Shown here in pieces: positions 43,729-52,737 of a DNA stretch of 64,000 nucleotides. Every line of letters starts with the position of its first letter. The first letter of the stretch is position 1. This stretch comes from Ogataea parapolymorpha DL-1 (Eukaryota > Ascomycota > Pichiomycetes > Pichiales > Pichiaceae): NCBI RefSeq assembly GCF_000187245.1, contig NC_027864.1, forward strand, positions 744,001-808,000, given 5' to 3'. Below the pieces are notes generated by a model that searched no databases, was not told where the DNA came from, and was given only the letters and a program-made list of their open reading frames with translations. The position numbers were made by a program, and so were the translations under genes.

Positions 43729-45252
43729 ATGGTGTCGTCTCAGACCAGTCCGCAGATCAGCGTCCACCGGTTTGACTCGTCGTCCCAGCTCGAAAACGTC
43801 ATCAACCAAGTCAAGCACAGGAAAACTCAGCCTGCGGGCGACCCGTCAGTGTACACGGATGATCTGGGCCATAAGTTCTGCACCAGGGACAGAATTGTGG
43901 TCGATGTGGAGCCTCCAACTCGCGAAATGCCGGGAAATGACCGTGTTTTCGCCAACAACGGCTTGCCCGACTACAAGTTCCTGCGCCGCCACTTCCGCCA
44001 GCAAGGACGGCTTTCTGAGGAGCAGGTGCTGCTGATTCTGGAAATGGCCGCCGCCGCGTTGCGAAAAGAGCCCAATATGGTGCGTGTGTCCGCGCCGGTG
44101 ACGGTTTGCGGCGATGTGCATGGCCAATTCTACGATCTGTGCAAGCTATTTGAGATCTGCGACGATCCCGACAAGACCTCGTACCTGTTTCTCGGAGACT
44201 ACGTGGACCGCGGCTCGTACTCACTGGAGTGTTTGCTGCTGCTGTACGCGATGAAAATAAACCATCCGGACACTTTCTTCATGCTACGTGGCAACCACGA
44301 GTCTGAGCAGATGACGTCGTTCTTCACGTTCAAGGACGAATGTCTCAAAAAACACAGTCTGGCCGTGTACGAGAAATCGCTCGAGTCATTCAAGGCGCTT
44401 CCGCTGGCCGCGCTGATGGACAGCCAGTTTTTCTGCGTCCATGGCGGGATATCGCAGCACTTGCGCTGGCTACGCGATCTCGATAAGATCGACCGTTTCG
44501 TGGCCAACTTCCCGTCGTCGGGGCTGTACTGCGACCTGATGTGGGCCGACCCGTCGAACGACTACGACTCGGCCGCGGACGAGCCGGACTTTGTTGAGAA
44601 CTACGAGCGCGGCTGCTCGTATATGTTCTCTTTCCGCGCCGTCGAGACGTTTTTGAAGGATAACGGGCTTTTGAGCGTGATCCGCGCGCACCAGGCCCAG
44701 GACTCGGGCTATCGCATGTACAAACGGACGATAGCGCAAAGATTTCCGTCCATGATCACGCTGTTCTCTGCCCCCAACTACTGCGGCACATATGGCAACA
44801 AAGCAGCAGTGCTCCGCTATGACCGGTCTTTAATGAACATCCGGCAGTTTGGGTCGCAGCCAGAGCCCTACCGGCTGCCAAACGGGCTGGATGCGTTCAC
44901 GTGGTCGATTCCGTTCGTTGCCGAGCGCACATCGGACATTCTGCTGCAGCTGCTCAACATCTGCTCGGCCGAGGAGCTGGGCGGCGGCACAAACGAGGCC
45001 GAGGCAGAAGCCAGACCCATGGACTACGCAGCGCTGCGCAAAAAGATCCTGGCAATCGGCAGGGTGTCGAGAATGTTCAACATGCTGCGAGAAGAGGCCC
45101 AGAAGGTGGAGCAGCTGCGCACGCTGGCGGGCGGAGACGCGCTGCCGAAGGGCGTGCTGCTCAACGGGCAGGACGAGTTGGACCGCAAGCTGACGTCGTT
45201 CGAGCACGCGAGGCTCGCCGATCTGCCCAACGAGGCCATGCCTCGCAAATGA
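43729..45252 (+). CDS. Calcineurin A catalytic subunit, diverged upstream copy
   Basis: 507 aa from the ATG at 43729. A TTG two codons earlier is ignored. Calcium/calmodulin-dependent Ser/Thr phosphatase: metal and catalytic motifs GDVHG, GDYVDRG, RGNHE, HGG and RAHQAQD are all intact. The calcineurin B-binding helix (FTWSIPFVAER through LLNICSAEEL), the calmodulin-binding stretch (KKILAIGRVSRMFNMLREE) and the autoinhibitory element (LTSFEHARLADLPNEAMP) are present, so the protein looks fully regulated and active. Compared with the next gene it is the more diverged: ISQHLRWLRDLDKI replaces the usual LSPEL...DI.KI after HGG. Core identity with the downstream copy is roughly 55-60% by eye. Tandem with it, 76 bp apart. 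Confidence 0.9.
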   Translation: MVSSQTSPQISVHRFDSSSQLENVINQVKHRKTQPAGDPSVYTDDLGHKFCTRDRIVVDVEPPTREMPGNDRVFANNGLPDYKFLRRHFRQQGRLSEEQVLLILEMAAAALRKEPNMVRVSAPVTVCGDVHGQFYDLCKLFEICDDPDKTSYLFLGDYVDRGSYSLECLLLLYAMKINHPDTFFMLRGNHESEQMTSFFTFKDECLKKHSLAVYEKSLESFKALPLAALMDSQFFCVHGGISQHLRWLRDLDKIDRFVANFPSSGLYCDLMWADPSNDYDSAADEPDFVENYERGCSYMFSFRAVETFLKDNGLLSVIRAHQAQDSGYRMYKRTIAQRFPSMITLFSAPNYCGTYGNKAAVLRYDRSLMNIRQFGSQPEPYRLPNGLDAFTWSIPFVAERTSDILLQLLNICSAEELGGGTNEAEAEARPMDYAALRKKILAIGRVSRMFNMLREEAQKVEQLRTLAGGDALPKGVLLNGQDELDRKLTSFEHARLADLPNEAMPRK

Positions 45253-45280
45253 GCAACCGTTGCACAGGAATTTTTATAGA

Positions 45281-45292
45281 GGTCGATCGACC
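45281..45292. promoter_or_regulatory. GGTCGATCGACC palindrome between the calcineurin genes
   Basis: A 12-bp perfect palindrome 37 bp before the second calcineurin start. It shares the GTCGATCGAC core with the VIP1/UTP21 promoter. Factor unknown. Confidence 0.35.
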
Positions 45293-45328
45293 ACCCCTGA
45301 ATATTTATATTAATTAATACATCTTGTC

Positions 45329-47017
45329 ATGAGCCCGCTCCAGAACCTCAAGGCGCACGAAAACTCGGTCAAGATCGAAAACGCGCTGCGCCACGTAAAG
45401 AAGCGCGACGAGGCCGCTGCGCCCGGCGACCCTACCGTCTATGTCGACGAGCAGGGCGAAACCTTTATCACCACCGACCGCATCGTCAAGACCATCAGTC
45501 CTCCATCGTTCCGCATCCCTGCGGACGCTGAAGTGTTCCCAGATGGGAGGAAACCAGACTACAAGTTTCTGATGCACCATTTCAAGCAGGAAGGAAGATT
45601 GTCCGAACAGCAGCTCACGTACATTCTCCAGGAGTCGGCCGCGATTTTCGAGCAGGAACCAAACATGCTCAAGGTGCCCTGTCCGGCGACCGTGGTGGGC
45701 GACATCCACGGCCAGTATTACGACCTGTGCAAGATGCTCAACATGTGCGGCGACCCGGCCAAGACACAGTACCTGTTTCTAGGAGACTACGTCGACCGTG
45801 GCGACTACTCGATGGAATGTCTGATCTTGCTGCTGGCCATGAAAATCAACTTTCCCAAGTCGTTCTGGATTCTCCGAGGAAACCACGAGACCAAGCGCAT
45901 GACCGAGCATTTCACGTTCAAGCGTGAATGTGCCGTCAAGTACTCGCTGGCCATCTACAAGGAGGCGCTCAACACTTTCAAGATGATGCCCTTCTGCGCG
46001 GTGCTGAACGAGCAGTTTTTCTGCTGCCACGGCGGGCTCTCGCCCGAGCTCGAGAGACTCAGCGATATTAGCAAAATCAACAGATTCAGATACGATTTCC
46101 CGTCCCGAGGACTTTTCAGCGACATCATGTGGTCGGACCCGGCTCCCGAGTACGACACAGAGGTCCTCTCGCCCACAGACTACGACTCCTACTTCAGAGA
46201 CAACTACGAGCGACACTGCTCGTACTATTACTCGTACCACGCCGTGTGCCACTTTCTCGAGAAAAATAATCTGTTGAGTGTCATCAGAGCGCACCAAGCG
46301 CAGGACGCCGGTTACAGAATGTACCGAAAGAACGAGGCCACCGGGTTCCCCTCGGTGATCACTTTGTTTTCTGCCCCGAACTATTGTGGCACCTATAGAA
46401 ACAAGGCTGCGGCCCTGATCTACGACGGCTCCACGTTCAACATCAAACAGTTTGTGGCCACCGATTCGCCGTACCATCTGCCGGACTTCATGGACGTTTT
46501 CGAGTGGTCGCTGCCGTTTGTGTCGGAAAAAGTGCTTGACATCCTCGTTTCCATCCTCAACATTTGCACAGAGGACGAGCTCGAGGAGGAGACCGTGGTG
46601 GCGCGCGACGTGGTCAAGTCGCTGCAGGACGTGCCCGAGACGTCTCCGGAAACCACTCTGGCCGCCGTCACCGGGCCGGCGACCGGCGTGTCGCCGCTAG
46701 AGGCACGCGCCTCGCTGCGCAAGAAGCTACTCTCGATCGGCCGCATGTCGCGCATGTTTAACATTTTGCGCGAGGAGGCCGAGAAAGTCGAGCATCTCAA
46801 GACGTACTCGGGCGGGAAACTGCCCCGTGGCGTGCTAATGGACGGCCGCGAGGAGCTGCACAACAGACTGAAGTCGTTCTCGGAAGCAAGAGAGGCAGAT
46901 CTCCAGAACGAGGCGTTGCCGCCGTCTGCCGAGGAGCTCGAGAGGATCGAAGAAGAGCGCCAGCGGAAGGCCAGAGAGTACATCGAGGGCGCGGATCAGT
47001 GGTCTCACAGCGCATAG
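45329..47017 (+). CDS. CNA1: Calcineurin A catalytic subunit, downstream copy
   Basis: 562 aa. The phosphatase core has GDIHG, GDYVDRG, RGNHE, HGGLSPEL and RAHQAQDAGYRMYRK. It is followed by the calcineurin B-binding helix (FEWSLPFVSEK through ILNICTEDEL), a calmodulin-binding segment (KKLLSIGRMSRMFNILREE), an autoinhibitory region (LKSFSEAREADLQNEALP) and an extra acidic/basic tail of about 35 residues. It dephosphorylates substrates such as Crz1 under calcium signalling. This copy keeps more textbook calcineurin residues than its tandem neighbour. CNA1 is YLR433C in S. cerevisiae, close to TSR2 as here. Its last 13 bp overlap the end of the convergent OPT gene. Confidence 0.92.
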   Translation: MSPLQNLKAHENSVKIENALRHVKKRDEAAAPGDPTVYVDEQGETFITTDRIVKTISPPSFRIPADAEVFPDGRKPDYKFLMHHFKQEGRLSEQQLTYILQESAAIFEQEPNMLKVPCPATVVGDIHGQYYDLCKMLNMCGDPAKTQYLFLGDYVDRGDYSMECLILLLAMKINFPKSFWILRGNHETKRMTEHFTFKRECAVKYSLAIYKEALNTFKMMPFCAVLNEQFFCCHGGLSPELERLSDISKINRFRYDFPSRGLFSDIMWSDPAPEYDTEVLSPTDYDSYFRDNYERHCSYYYSYHAVCHFLEKNNLLSVIRAHQAQDAGYRMYRKNEATGFPSVITLFSAPNYCGTYRNKAAALIYDGSTFNIKQFVATDSPYHLPDFMDVFEWSLPFVSEKVLDILVSILNICTEDELEEETVVARDVVKSLQDVPETSPETTLAAVTGPATGVSPLEARASLRKKLLSIGRMSRMFNILREEAEKVEHLKTYSGGKLPRGVLMDGREELHNRLKSFSEAREADLQNEALPPSAEELERIEEERQRKAREYIEGADQWSHSA

Positions 47018-49179
47018 CATTTTTCTAAATGGGACCTGTCGTTGCCCCACCACTCCGGAAACTGAGCTGCCGTCTTGGACCCGAACAGCAGCGCAATGAC
47101 AAGGTTGGCAAGGTTGAAGCCCGTGTCGAACGCTGCTGCCAGAACATAGTTGTATTTCTGGAACCATTGATGCTGGTATTTGTACAGGTAATGCATAGTG
47201 AATGTGCCAATGAGGAATTGCGTAAAGTAGCCTGTGCTGATGTTGCCATAGAACTTGGACATGGACGCGAACAGGATGGTAACGTTGAACTTTTTTGCAA
47301 GCCGCCAGGGCGTGTGCTTTGCCATCCAGAACACCGCCAAGGGTGCTATGCTACCAACCAAAAATCCCAGAGGCAGATACGGATAGTGCTCAAACACCCG
47401 TTTGGGGCCTAGAACAACGTACTGGATTGCGTTGCTGTTGTAGTTGGTCAACACTTGGCCGGTCCATTGCCGCATCGGGTCGCTTTTCAGACCTTTGAGG
47501 AAGTCGTACTTGGATTTCACCACCCAGCGCAGCGACATATAATTGAATGGCACGCCTATGAGATCGCCAAAGATCTGCGAAAAGAAAACGAGTTTAGGCG
47601 GAATGTCGTTGTAGATTCCAATTTTCTGGTCCTGGAGAATGTACTGGGCGCGGTACCAGCAGTTTCCCGCAATGGCCCCGTAGAAAGCTGCTCCACAGGG
47701 ATGTTTGCCGCTTGTGCCCGAGAAAAACGGCGTCTGCATCATCAGACCGTACACCAGCTCGTTGACCGTGCCGATCTCCACCTGGAAGTTGGAGATCGCG
47801 TACAAATATGCCATCGGGGTCACTATGATTGAGCCAATTATCAACGCCACGATATATGTTTTCCAGGGAATAAATAGCTCGTCTGTGGCCAGAAGAATGG
47901 ACGACAGTAGCACAAAGCTGATCAAAAACAGGGTCAAAAACCAGCTGTTGGGCACCTCATCGTATCGCGCATACGATTTGCTGATTCTGTCTGCGTAACG
48001 GTCGGCCAGCGGATCTTGGAATTTTTGGCGCAGCTTTTGGTAGCCAGATTTTATATCCTGGTAGCCAAAACAACCTATCCAAACAATTGCACTGGTGTAG
48101 GCTGCATAGTCGAAAAAGATGTTTGCAAGTCTCTGAGTGCCGAAATGGATGGGCCCGAGCAGCTCGTACGCGGTCTCGTTGAGCTGGAGCTCTGGAGTGA
48201 GCAGCTGTGTTGTCGGATACAGAGATCCGTTTGAAAGCAGAAGTCTGTTGTCCATCAGTCCCAAAGAATATTTCCCCTGGTCGTACCACTTGCAGAATGG
48301 CAGAAAAACCCAGCACAGGCTTGCAAACCCAAGAAACTGCATCACTATTGTCCAATACGGGCTCAGCATCACCGAAGACGAGATGTTGCTCCAATCCAGC
48401 GAGATGTTCAGAAACCCGAGTCCGCCGAGGCCTGAGCCCCAAAAATTCAACACCGCATTGTGAGGAGCCATGAAGCACAATATGGCGACCGACGACGTCA
48501 ACGGGAAGATGAACTCGGGGAAAAACTGCCATACAAATAGCGAAGCAAGACCGACCGTGAACACGCGCATCTGCGAGTTCGACTGGCTCCCAGCATGTTC
48601 CTGGGCTTTAAACAGCGAAGTCTGCATCAATGCCTTGGGCCACACAAACTGTGGCTCGTATAGCACAAAGTTTCTCGCGATTGCTCCAAAAGAGTAGCCA
48701 GTCCAGACAATGCTGTACATGAAGAGTAGTGCCACTAATGGGTGCACTTTTCGATCGTAGTAGATCTCCGACAGCGACAGGCCGGCAGTGCCCTGGTTTC
48801 CAGTGGCTCCCGAGGCCGCCGTCAGCGTGACCAGAACAGATTCCTTGATAGACCAGGGGCCGGGATTAAGACTGAACCGAAACCCCAGCAGGTTCACAGT
48901 TTTTCGAGGCAGAACTCTCGCCAGCCACCTGCCAGCCGGATCCGATAGAAATTGAACAAATAAAATGCTGTACGGAGCGCTCGTGGTCCGGTACGAATTT
49001 AATGTGTCCACAAATGCTCCCGGGATGACAAATACAATGCTCAGCAGAAAGTAGCGGAACGTCAGGTAAAGTGGCCGATCACTGGACGGCGAATTCAGAT
49101 CCAGTGTCTCTGCGACCGTATCCGGGATGTCGCGAAGGTCGTCTGGCTCCGATTCGTCGCGGACACTGCCGTATCTCAT
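47005..49179 (-). CDS. OPT-family oligopeptide transporter
   Basis: 724 aa, about a dozen or more hydrophobic segments. Family signatures: NPGPWSIKE after the second segment, the conserved region around FGAIARNFVLYEPQFVWP, and DIPPKLVFFSQIFGDLIG (the KIPPR-like block). OPT carriers move small peptides, glutathione or metal chelates by proton coupling at the plasma membrane. Shorter than S. cerevisiae Opt1 (799 aa) and Opt2 (877 aa), mainly at the hydrophilic N-terminus. The first ATG gives a short acidic leader (DESEPDDLRDIPDTV). Substrate and exact orthologue are not determinable. Overlaps the calcineurin 3' end by 13 bp. Confidence 0.88.
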   Translation of the reverse strand: MRYGSVRDESEPDDLRDIPDTVAETLDLNSPSSDRPLYLTFRYFLLSIVFVIPGAFVDTLNSYRTTSAPYSILFVQFLSDPAGRWLARVLPRKTVNLLGFRFSLNPGPWSIKESVLVTLTAASGATGNQGTAGLSLSEIYYDRKVHPLVALLFMYSIVWTGYSFGAIARNFVLYEPQFVWPKALMQTSLFKAQEHAGSQSNSQMRVFTVGLASLFVWQFFPEFIFPLTSSVAILCFMAPHNAVLNFWGSGLGGLGFLNISLDWSNISSSVMLSPYWTIVMQFLGFASLCWVFLPFCKWYDQGKYSLGLMDNRLLLSNGSLYPTTQLLTPELQLNETAYELLGPIHFGTQRLANIFFDYAAYTSAIVWIGCFGYQDIKSGYQKLRQKFQDPLADRYADRISKSYARYDEVPNSWFLTLFLISFVLLSSILLATDELFIPWKTYIVALIIGSIIVTPMAYLYAISNFQVEIGTVNELVYGLMMQTPFFSGTSGKHPCGAAFYGAIAGNCWYRAQYILQDQKIGIYNDIPPKLVFFSQIFGDLIGVPFNYMSLRWVVKSKYDFLKGLKSDPMRQWTGQVLTNYNSNAIQYVVLGPKRVFEHYPYLPLGFLVGSIAPLAVFWMAKHTPWRLAKKFNVTILFASMSKFYGNISTGYFTQFLIGTFTMHYLYKYQHQWFQKYNYVLAAAFDTGFNLANLVIALLFGSKTAAQFPEWWGNDRSHLEKCYAL

Positions 49180-49256
49180 TGATTTCTAAGTATTCTTATC
49201 TAGAGGTGAAATTTCGAACTAAAAAAATACACACCTCTGCACCACGACAGCCACCA

Positions 49257-50600
49257 TTACAGCATCACGACACCAACACCGCTCCTGTTCACCGGGTCCA
49301 GCTCCTTAGTGTCCGGGTCGATTCCGCCCTTGATTGGGAACGCCTTGTAATTAAAGAGGTAGAAATTGAGGAACGCGTCTCCGTTTCCAAACTTGAGCTC
49401 TTTCAGGAACAGAGTGTTGTCCTGAGACGTGAGAGCATTAAAAACGTCGATTTTCAAATTCTTTGTCACCACCAACGCATCGCCGATCAGCGAGCTCAGA
49501 CGCTTTGCCAGCACGGCGTCGTCCTTGCCATCTAGACCGGCATCGGTGGCATAATAGAACAAATACGCCACGTTCAGCCGGTCGTACGAGGAGTTGTTCA
49601 GGACAGTGAATGGTAGCAGGTAGAACGAGAAAAAGTCGGTGATCTTGCCATCCTGCTCAACCACATACGAAAGAATAACTTTCTCCTTGTCCTCGAGGTC
49701 CCTTTGTGTGTCTGGGCCGCACAGCCAGTGGACCAGCTCGTCTTCTGTGAACTCTTGCACAAGATCGTATTTGGCCTGGAATTTATTGTACAGCTCCAGA
49801 ACCTGGGCTGCGTCCTCAGGGACCATTTTTCTAAGCCCTGGAGTTTTTGTGCTGGACGGCAGAGCGTACTTGGCAATCATCTGCGACTTGGTGACGCCCG
49901 CAGGCAGCGATGAAAAGCCGACCTCGTACAGTTTCTCCCAGTTCAGTGGACGGTGTGTGTATCTGCACGTGGACACTGGCGTGGGCAGGACGGCTCCCGA
50001 GGTATATAGGGCCTGCCAGATATCGTTTTTGTTGACTCTGCGGGTGATTTCCTTGATCAGCACCGGCGCCAGTCTCTTGGACCGCAATTTTTTGTGGATG
50101 CACAGAAAGTTGATTTCCACGCTTGGCACTTTATTTTCACGGACCCGCAGCAGCGAAGGAATGCCGCTGATGAACGCCACCAGCTTGCCCGTCGACTTGA
50201 CACGCACCCCCACGTGGTATTCGTGTTTCCATCCCGGTGGTTTCAATGCCCACTCGAAGAACCTCGAACTGTATGCAAACCGGAACGTAGCGTCTTGATC
50301 CTCCACGTAGTGTTCGTACAGCAGCGATTCCACTTGCTTCATTTCGTCCTCCTTGTTGAGATCGATGGTCACCCACTCGAAATCGTTCAGCAGAGGACTT
50401 GGTTCGTCAGGAATGTCTGCTGGGGTCTTCACCGAGTCGATTGGGCCTTCCTTGTCGATTTTCTCGTCGAACTTCGAAACCGGCTGTGTTTTCCAGAACT
50501 TGTAGTCCTTCATGTCCTTTCTCTGTTTTTCCGTGAGCTCTTCGCCCATTGCGAGCTTTTTCAGCAAATACTCAATGGTTTTTTCATCCGGAGGTGCCAT
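49257..50600 (-). CDS. NMT1: Glycylpeptide N-tetradecanoyltransferase (N-myristoyltransferase)
   Basis: 447 aa. Two GNAT-like halves. Conserved stretches include [60 protein letters not shown] and [16 protein letters not shown]. It transfers myristate from myristoyl-CoA to N-terminal glycines in the cytosol and is essential in yeasts. The C-terminus ends VGVVML, in line with the family's use of the C-terminal carboxylate as catalytic base. S. cerevisiae Nmt1 is 455 aa (YLR195C) and is divergent from PWP1, as here (117 bp between starts). Confidence 0.96.
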   Translation of the reverse strand: MAPPDEKTIEYLLKKLAMGEELTEKQRKDMKDYKFWKTQPVSKFDEKIDKEGPIDSVKTPADIPDEPSPLLNDFEWVTIDLNKEDEMKQVESLLYEHYVEDQDATFRFAYSSRFFEWALKPPGWKHEYHVGVRVKSTGKLVAFISGIPSLLRVRENKVPSVEINFLCIHKKLRSKRLAPVLIKEITRRVNKNDIWQALYTSGAVLPTPVSTCRYTHRPLNWEKLYEVGFSSLPAGVTKSQMIAKYALPSSTKTPGLRKMVPEDAAQVLELYNKFQAKYDLVQEFTEDELVHWLCGPDTQRDLEDKEKVILSYVVEQDGKITDFFSFYLLPFTVLNNSSYDRLNVAYLFYYATDAGLDGKDDAVLAKRLSSLIGDALVVTKNLKIDVFNALTSQDNTLFLKELKFGNGDAFLNFYLFNYKAFPIKGGIDPDTKELDPVNRSGVGVVML

Positions 50601-50687
50601 TTTGTCTAGTATCGAATAATCGAAATATGGGAAAGACGTGCCAGGGTAACAGTCGAATTATGCATGAATTTTTTTTTTTTTGTAAAT

Positions 50688-50697
50688 AAAAAAATTT
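50688..50697 (+). promoter_or_regulatory. RRPE-like A/T element before PWP1
   Basis: AAAAAAATTT, 21 bp before the PWP1 start, resembles the rRNA-processing element. PWP1 is a ribosome-biogenesis gene. Weak evidence, because the NMT1-PWP1 gap is A/T-rich overall. Confidence 0.3.
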
Positions 50698-50717
50698 AAT
50701 ACTACATTTCGAAGACT

Positions 50718-52409
50718 ATGATTTCTGCCTCATGCTGGGTGCCCCGAGGCTACGCCTCTGAGTTCCCCGAGAAATACGAACTCACGGATGAAGAAATGAA
50801 TAGAATTGAGCAGATGGCCAACCTGCAGATCTCCGAGGCCCAGGCCGACCTCGACGAAACTGAGGAGCCCGATGGAGACACTCTCAAGTCGCAGATAGAG
50901 ATTGACGATGACCTCAAAGAATACGATCTAGAACACTATGACGATGATCCGGTGGATGAAATCACGGGTGAGCCAATTACAATGTTCCCTGGTCTTTCGA
51001 ACACGGCCGCATCGTATGCTAAAATTGTTAATGAGGACGATGATATGGAAGAAGGCCAAGAAGAGCACTACTTGACACTGCCTACGGAAAAAGAGGAAGC
51101 TGAGGAAAAGGCAGAATTGCAGGTGTATCCCACAGACAACATGGTGTTGGCCACACGGACTGAGGACGACGTCTCGTACCTGGACGTGTACATTTACGAC
51201 GATGGAGCAGGAGCTCCTTACGGGGCAGAGGAGGAGGAAGAGGACAAATTTGACGCTGACGTTGCGAACGGCCTAGTGAGAGAGAACAATCTGTACATTC
51301 ACCACGACCTGATGCTGCCGTCGTTCCCTCTGTGTGTCGAATGGCTGAGCTACAAGCCGTACGGGGCCAACGACCAATCCAATATCGGCAACTTTGCTGC
51401 CATCGGCACGTTTGAGCCGCAAATCGAGATCTGGAACCTAGACAGCATCGACAAGGCGTTCCCGGACGCAATCTTGGGTGACGTCGAGTCCGAAACCAAG
51501 AAGAAGAAGAAGAAGACCAAGAAGAGGCAGCTTCCAGACAGACACACCGACGCCGTTTTGTCTCTGTCGCACAACAAGCTGTATAGAAACGTTTTGGCGT
51601 CGACGTCGGCGGACGGAACCGTGAAACTGTGGGACTTGACGAGCTGCCAGGTCGCGCGCTCTCTGGGCAGCGTCCATGGAGGCAAGCACGTTTCGTCGTC
51701 GCAGTGGCTTGACGAGGAGTCGGATAGCAGCAACGGGTCGATTTTGCTGACTGGAGGCTACGACTCTGCGTGCTGTATCAGCGACGTGCGGGTTGCAGAC
51801 GAGAAAAGCATGTCGAGGCGCTACAAGCTGGGCAACAGCGAGGAAGTGGAATGTGTGAGATGGAGCGCGGACTCGGCGAATTTCTTTGCGGGCTCGGACG
51901 CCGGTAACGTTTACTGTTTCGACGCGAGGGCCGAGTCGAAGCCGCTGTGGACGCTGCACGCGCACGACTCGGGTATCTCGACGCTGGAGGCCAACAAGTT
52001 CATGAACAACATGCTTGTGACGGGCGCGATGGGTGAGCAGGTGGTGAAGCTGTGGAAACTGGACAGTGAGCAGACCTCTATGCGCGGTCCGTCGATGGTG
52101 CTTAGCCGAGACTTTGACTGCGGCAAGGTGCTGACGGCAAGCTTTGCACCGGATATCGAGGTTGCGGGAAACCTTGTTGTGGGCGGGTCTGGTTCAAGTC
52201 TCAAGATGTGGGACAGTTTCAGCAACAAAAGCGTGCGCACAGCGTTCAAAGAGCAGCTGGTCCGGCTGCAGCAACGGGCCCGACAGGAGGCCAAGGCGGC
52301 GGGCCGGGCGTCGCGAATTGCACGCAAATACACAGATAAATACGTCGAGAGCGTTATGGAGGCGGAACGAGGCGCGGATGACGAGGAGGACGAGGAGGAG
52401 ATGGAATAA
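50718..52409 (+). CDS. PWP1: Pwp1, WD40 ribosome biogenesis factor
   Basis: 563 aa. Opens MISASCWVPRGYASEFPEKY, characteristic of Pwp1, with IDDDLKEYDLEHYDDD and a block EDDVSYLDVYIYDDGAG. WD40 repeats run from about residue 200 to 520 (NVLASTSADGTVKLWDLTS, VECVRWSADSANFFAGSDAG), interrupted by a lysine-rich insert near 257-265. The C-terminus is acidic. Pwp1 is a nucleolar/nuclear protein of early 60S assembly and also affects chromatin at rDNA. S. cerevisiae Pwp1 (YLR196W) is 576 aa and divergent from NMT1. Confidence 0.95.
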   Translation: MISASCWVPRGYASEFPEKYELTDEEMNRIEQMANLQISEAQADLDETEEPDGDTLKSQIEIDDDLKEYDLEHYDDDPVDEITGEPITMFPGLSNTAASYAKIVNEDDDMEEGQEEHYLTLPTEKEEAEEKAELQVYPTDNMVLATRTEDDVSYLDVYIYDDGAGAPYGAEEEEEDKFDADVANGLVRENNLYIHHDLMLPSFPLCVEWLSYKPYGANDQSNIGNFAAIGTFEPQIEIWNLDSIDKAFPDAILGDVESETKKKKKKTKKRQLPDRHTDAVLSLSHNKLYRNVLASTSADGTVKLWDLTSCQVARSLGSVHGGKHVSSSQWLDEESDSSNGSILLTGGYDSACCISDVRVADEKSMSRRYKLGNSEEVECVRWSADSANFFAGSDAGNVYCFDARAESKPLWTLHAHDSGISTLEANKFMNNMLVTGAMGEQVVKLWKLDSEQTSMRGPSMVLSRDFDCGKVLTASFAPDIEVAGNLVVGGSGSSLKMWDSFSNKSVRTAFKEQLVRLQQRARQEAKAAGRASRIARKYTDKYVESVMEAERGADDEEDEEEME

Positions 52410-52737
52410 TTAGAGGATTATTAATTTAATCAGAGTAGCTTGTGCATTTATTTTCTGTGCTCTTTAATTTTTTTTTTGCTCCACCTCGCACCAGCTCCCA
52501 GATTAAACTTTCCAGTTTCGTCACGGTGCAGAATCGTACAATGCATTAACTTTAGGCCCAACGTTATTGGCCAGAGATTGCGTGTGCATTATCTTGCCAG
52601 CTTTGTTCACCCGGTCCGGCACGCTTGCACGGTGGTCCCCGCTGAATCTGCGGAGTCGCATGTGGTATGTCATTGACGAAAAAATTTGCCCGGTTGGCTA
52701 TTTTATTCTCGCTGGATCCGTATTCTTTTTCCTCAGC
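52410..52737. other. 328-bp region between PWP1 and GLT1 (promoter/leader)
   Basis: No separate gene. Holds an AGATAA GATA-factor site (minus strand, 52589-52594) and a minimal frame ATG-CAT-TAA at 52541-52549. An in-frame upstream ATG (52660) is followed by an out-of-frame ATG (52667) whose frame overlaps the GLT1 start. GATA sites fit nitrogen control of GLT1. Confidence 0.5.
52589..52594 (-). promoter_or_regulatory. GATA-factor site upstream of GLT1
   Basis: TTATCT on the + strand (AGATAA on the other) fits the Gln3/Gat1 consensus HGATAA, 144-149 bp before the GLT1 ATG. In S. cerevisiae GLT1 responds to Gln3 and Gcn4. No perfect TGACTC Gcn4 site was seen nearby. Confidence 0.35.

Noticed and set aside
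51500..51535. AAG-rich run in PWP1 considered as a microsatellite
   Set aside because: It encodes a lysine-rich insert in frame within PWP1 and is short.
52567..52737. Full upstream extension of GLT1 from a TTG codon
   Set aside because: TTG is not a plausible start. Alignment with S. cerevisiae Glt1 supports 52738. Only the ATG at 52660 remains as an alternative.
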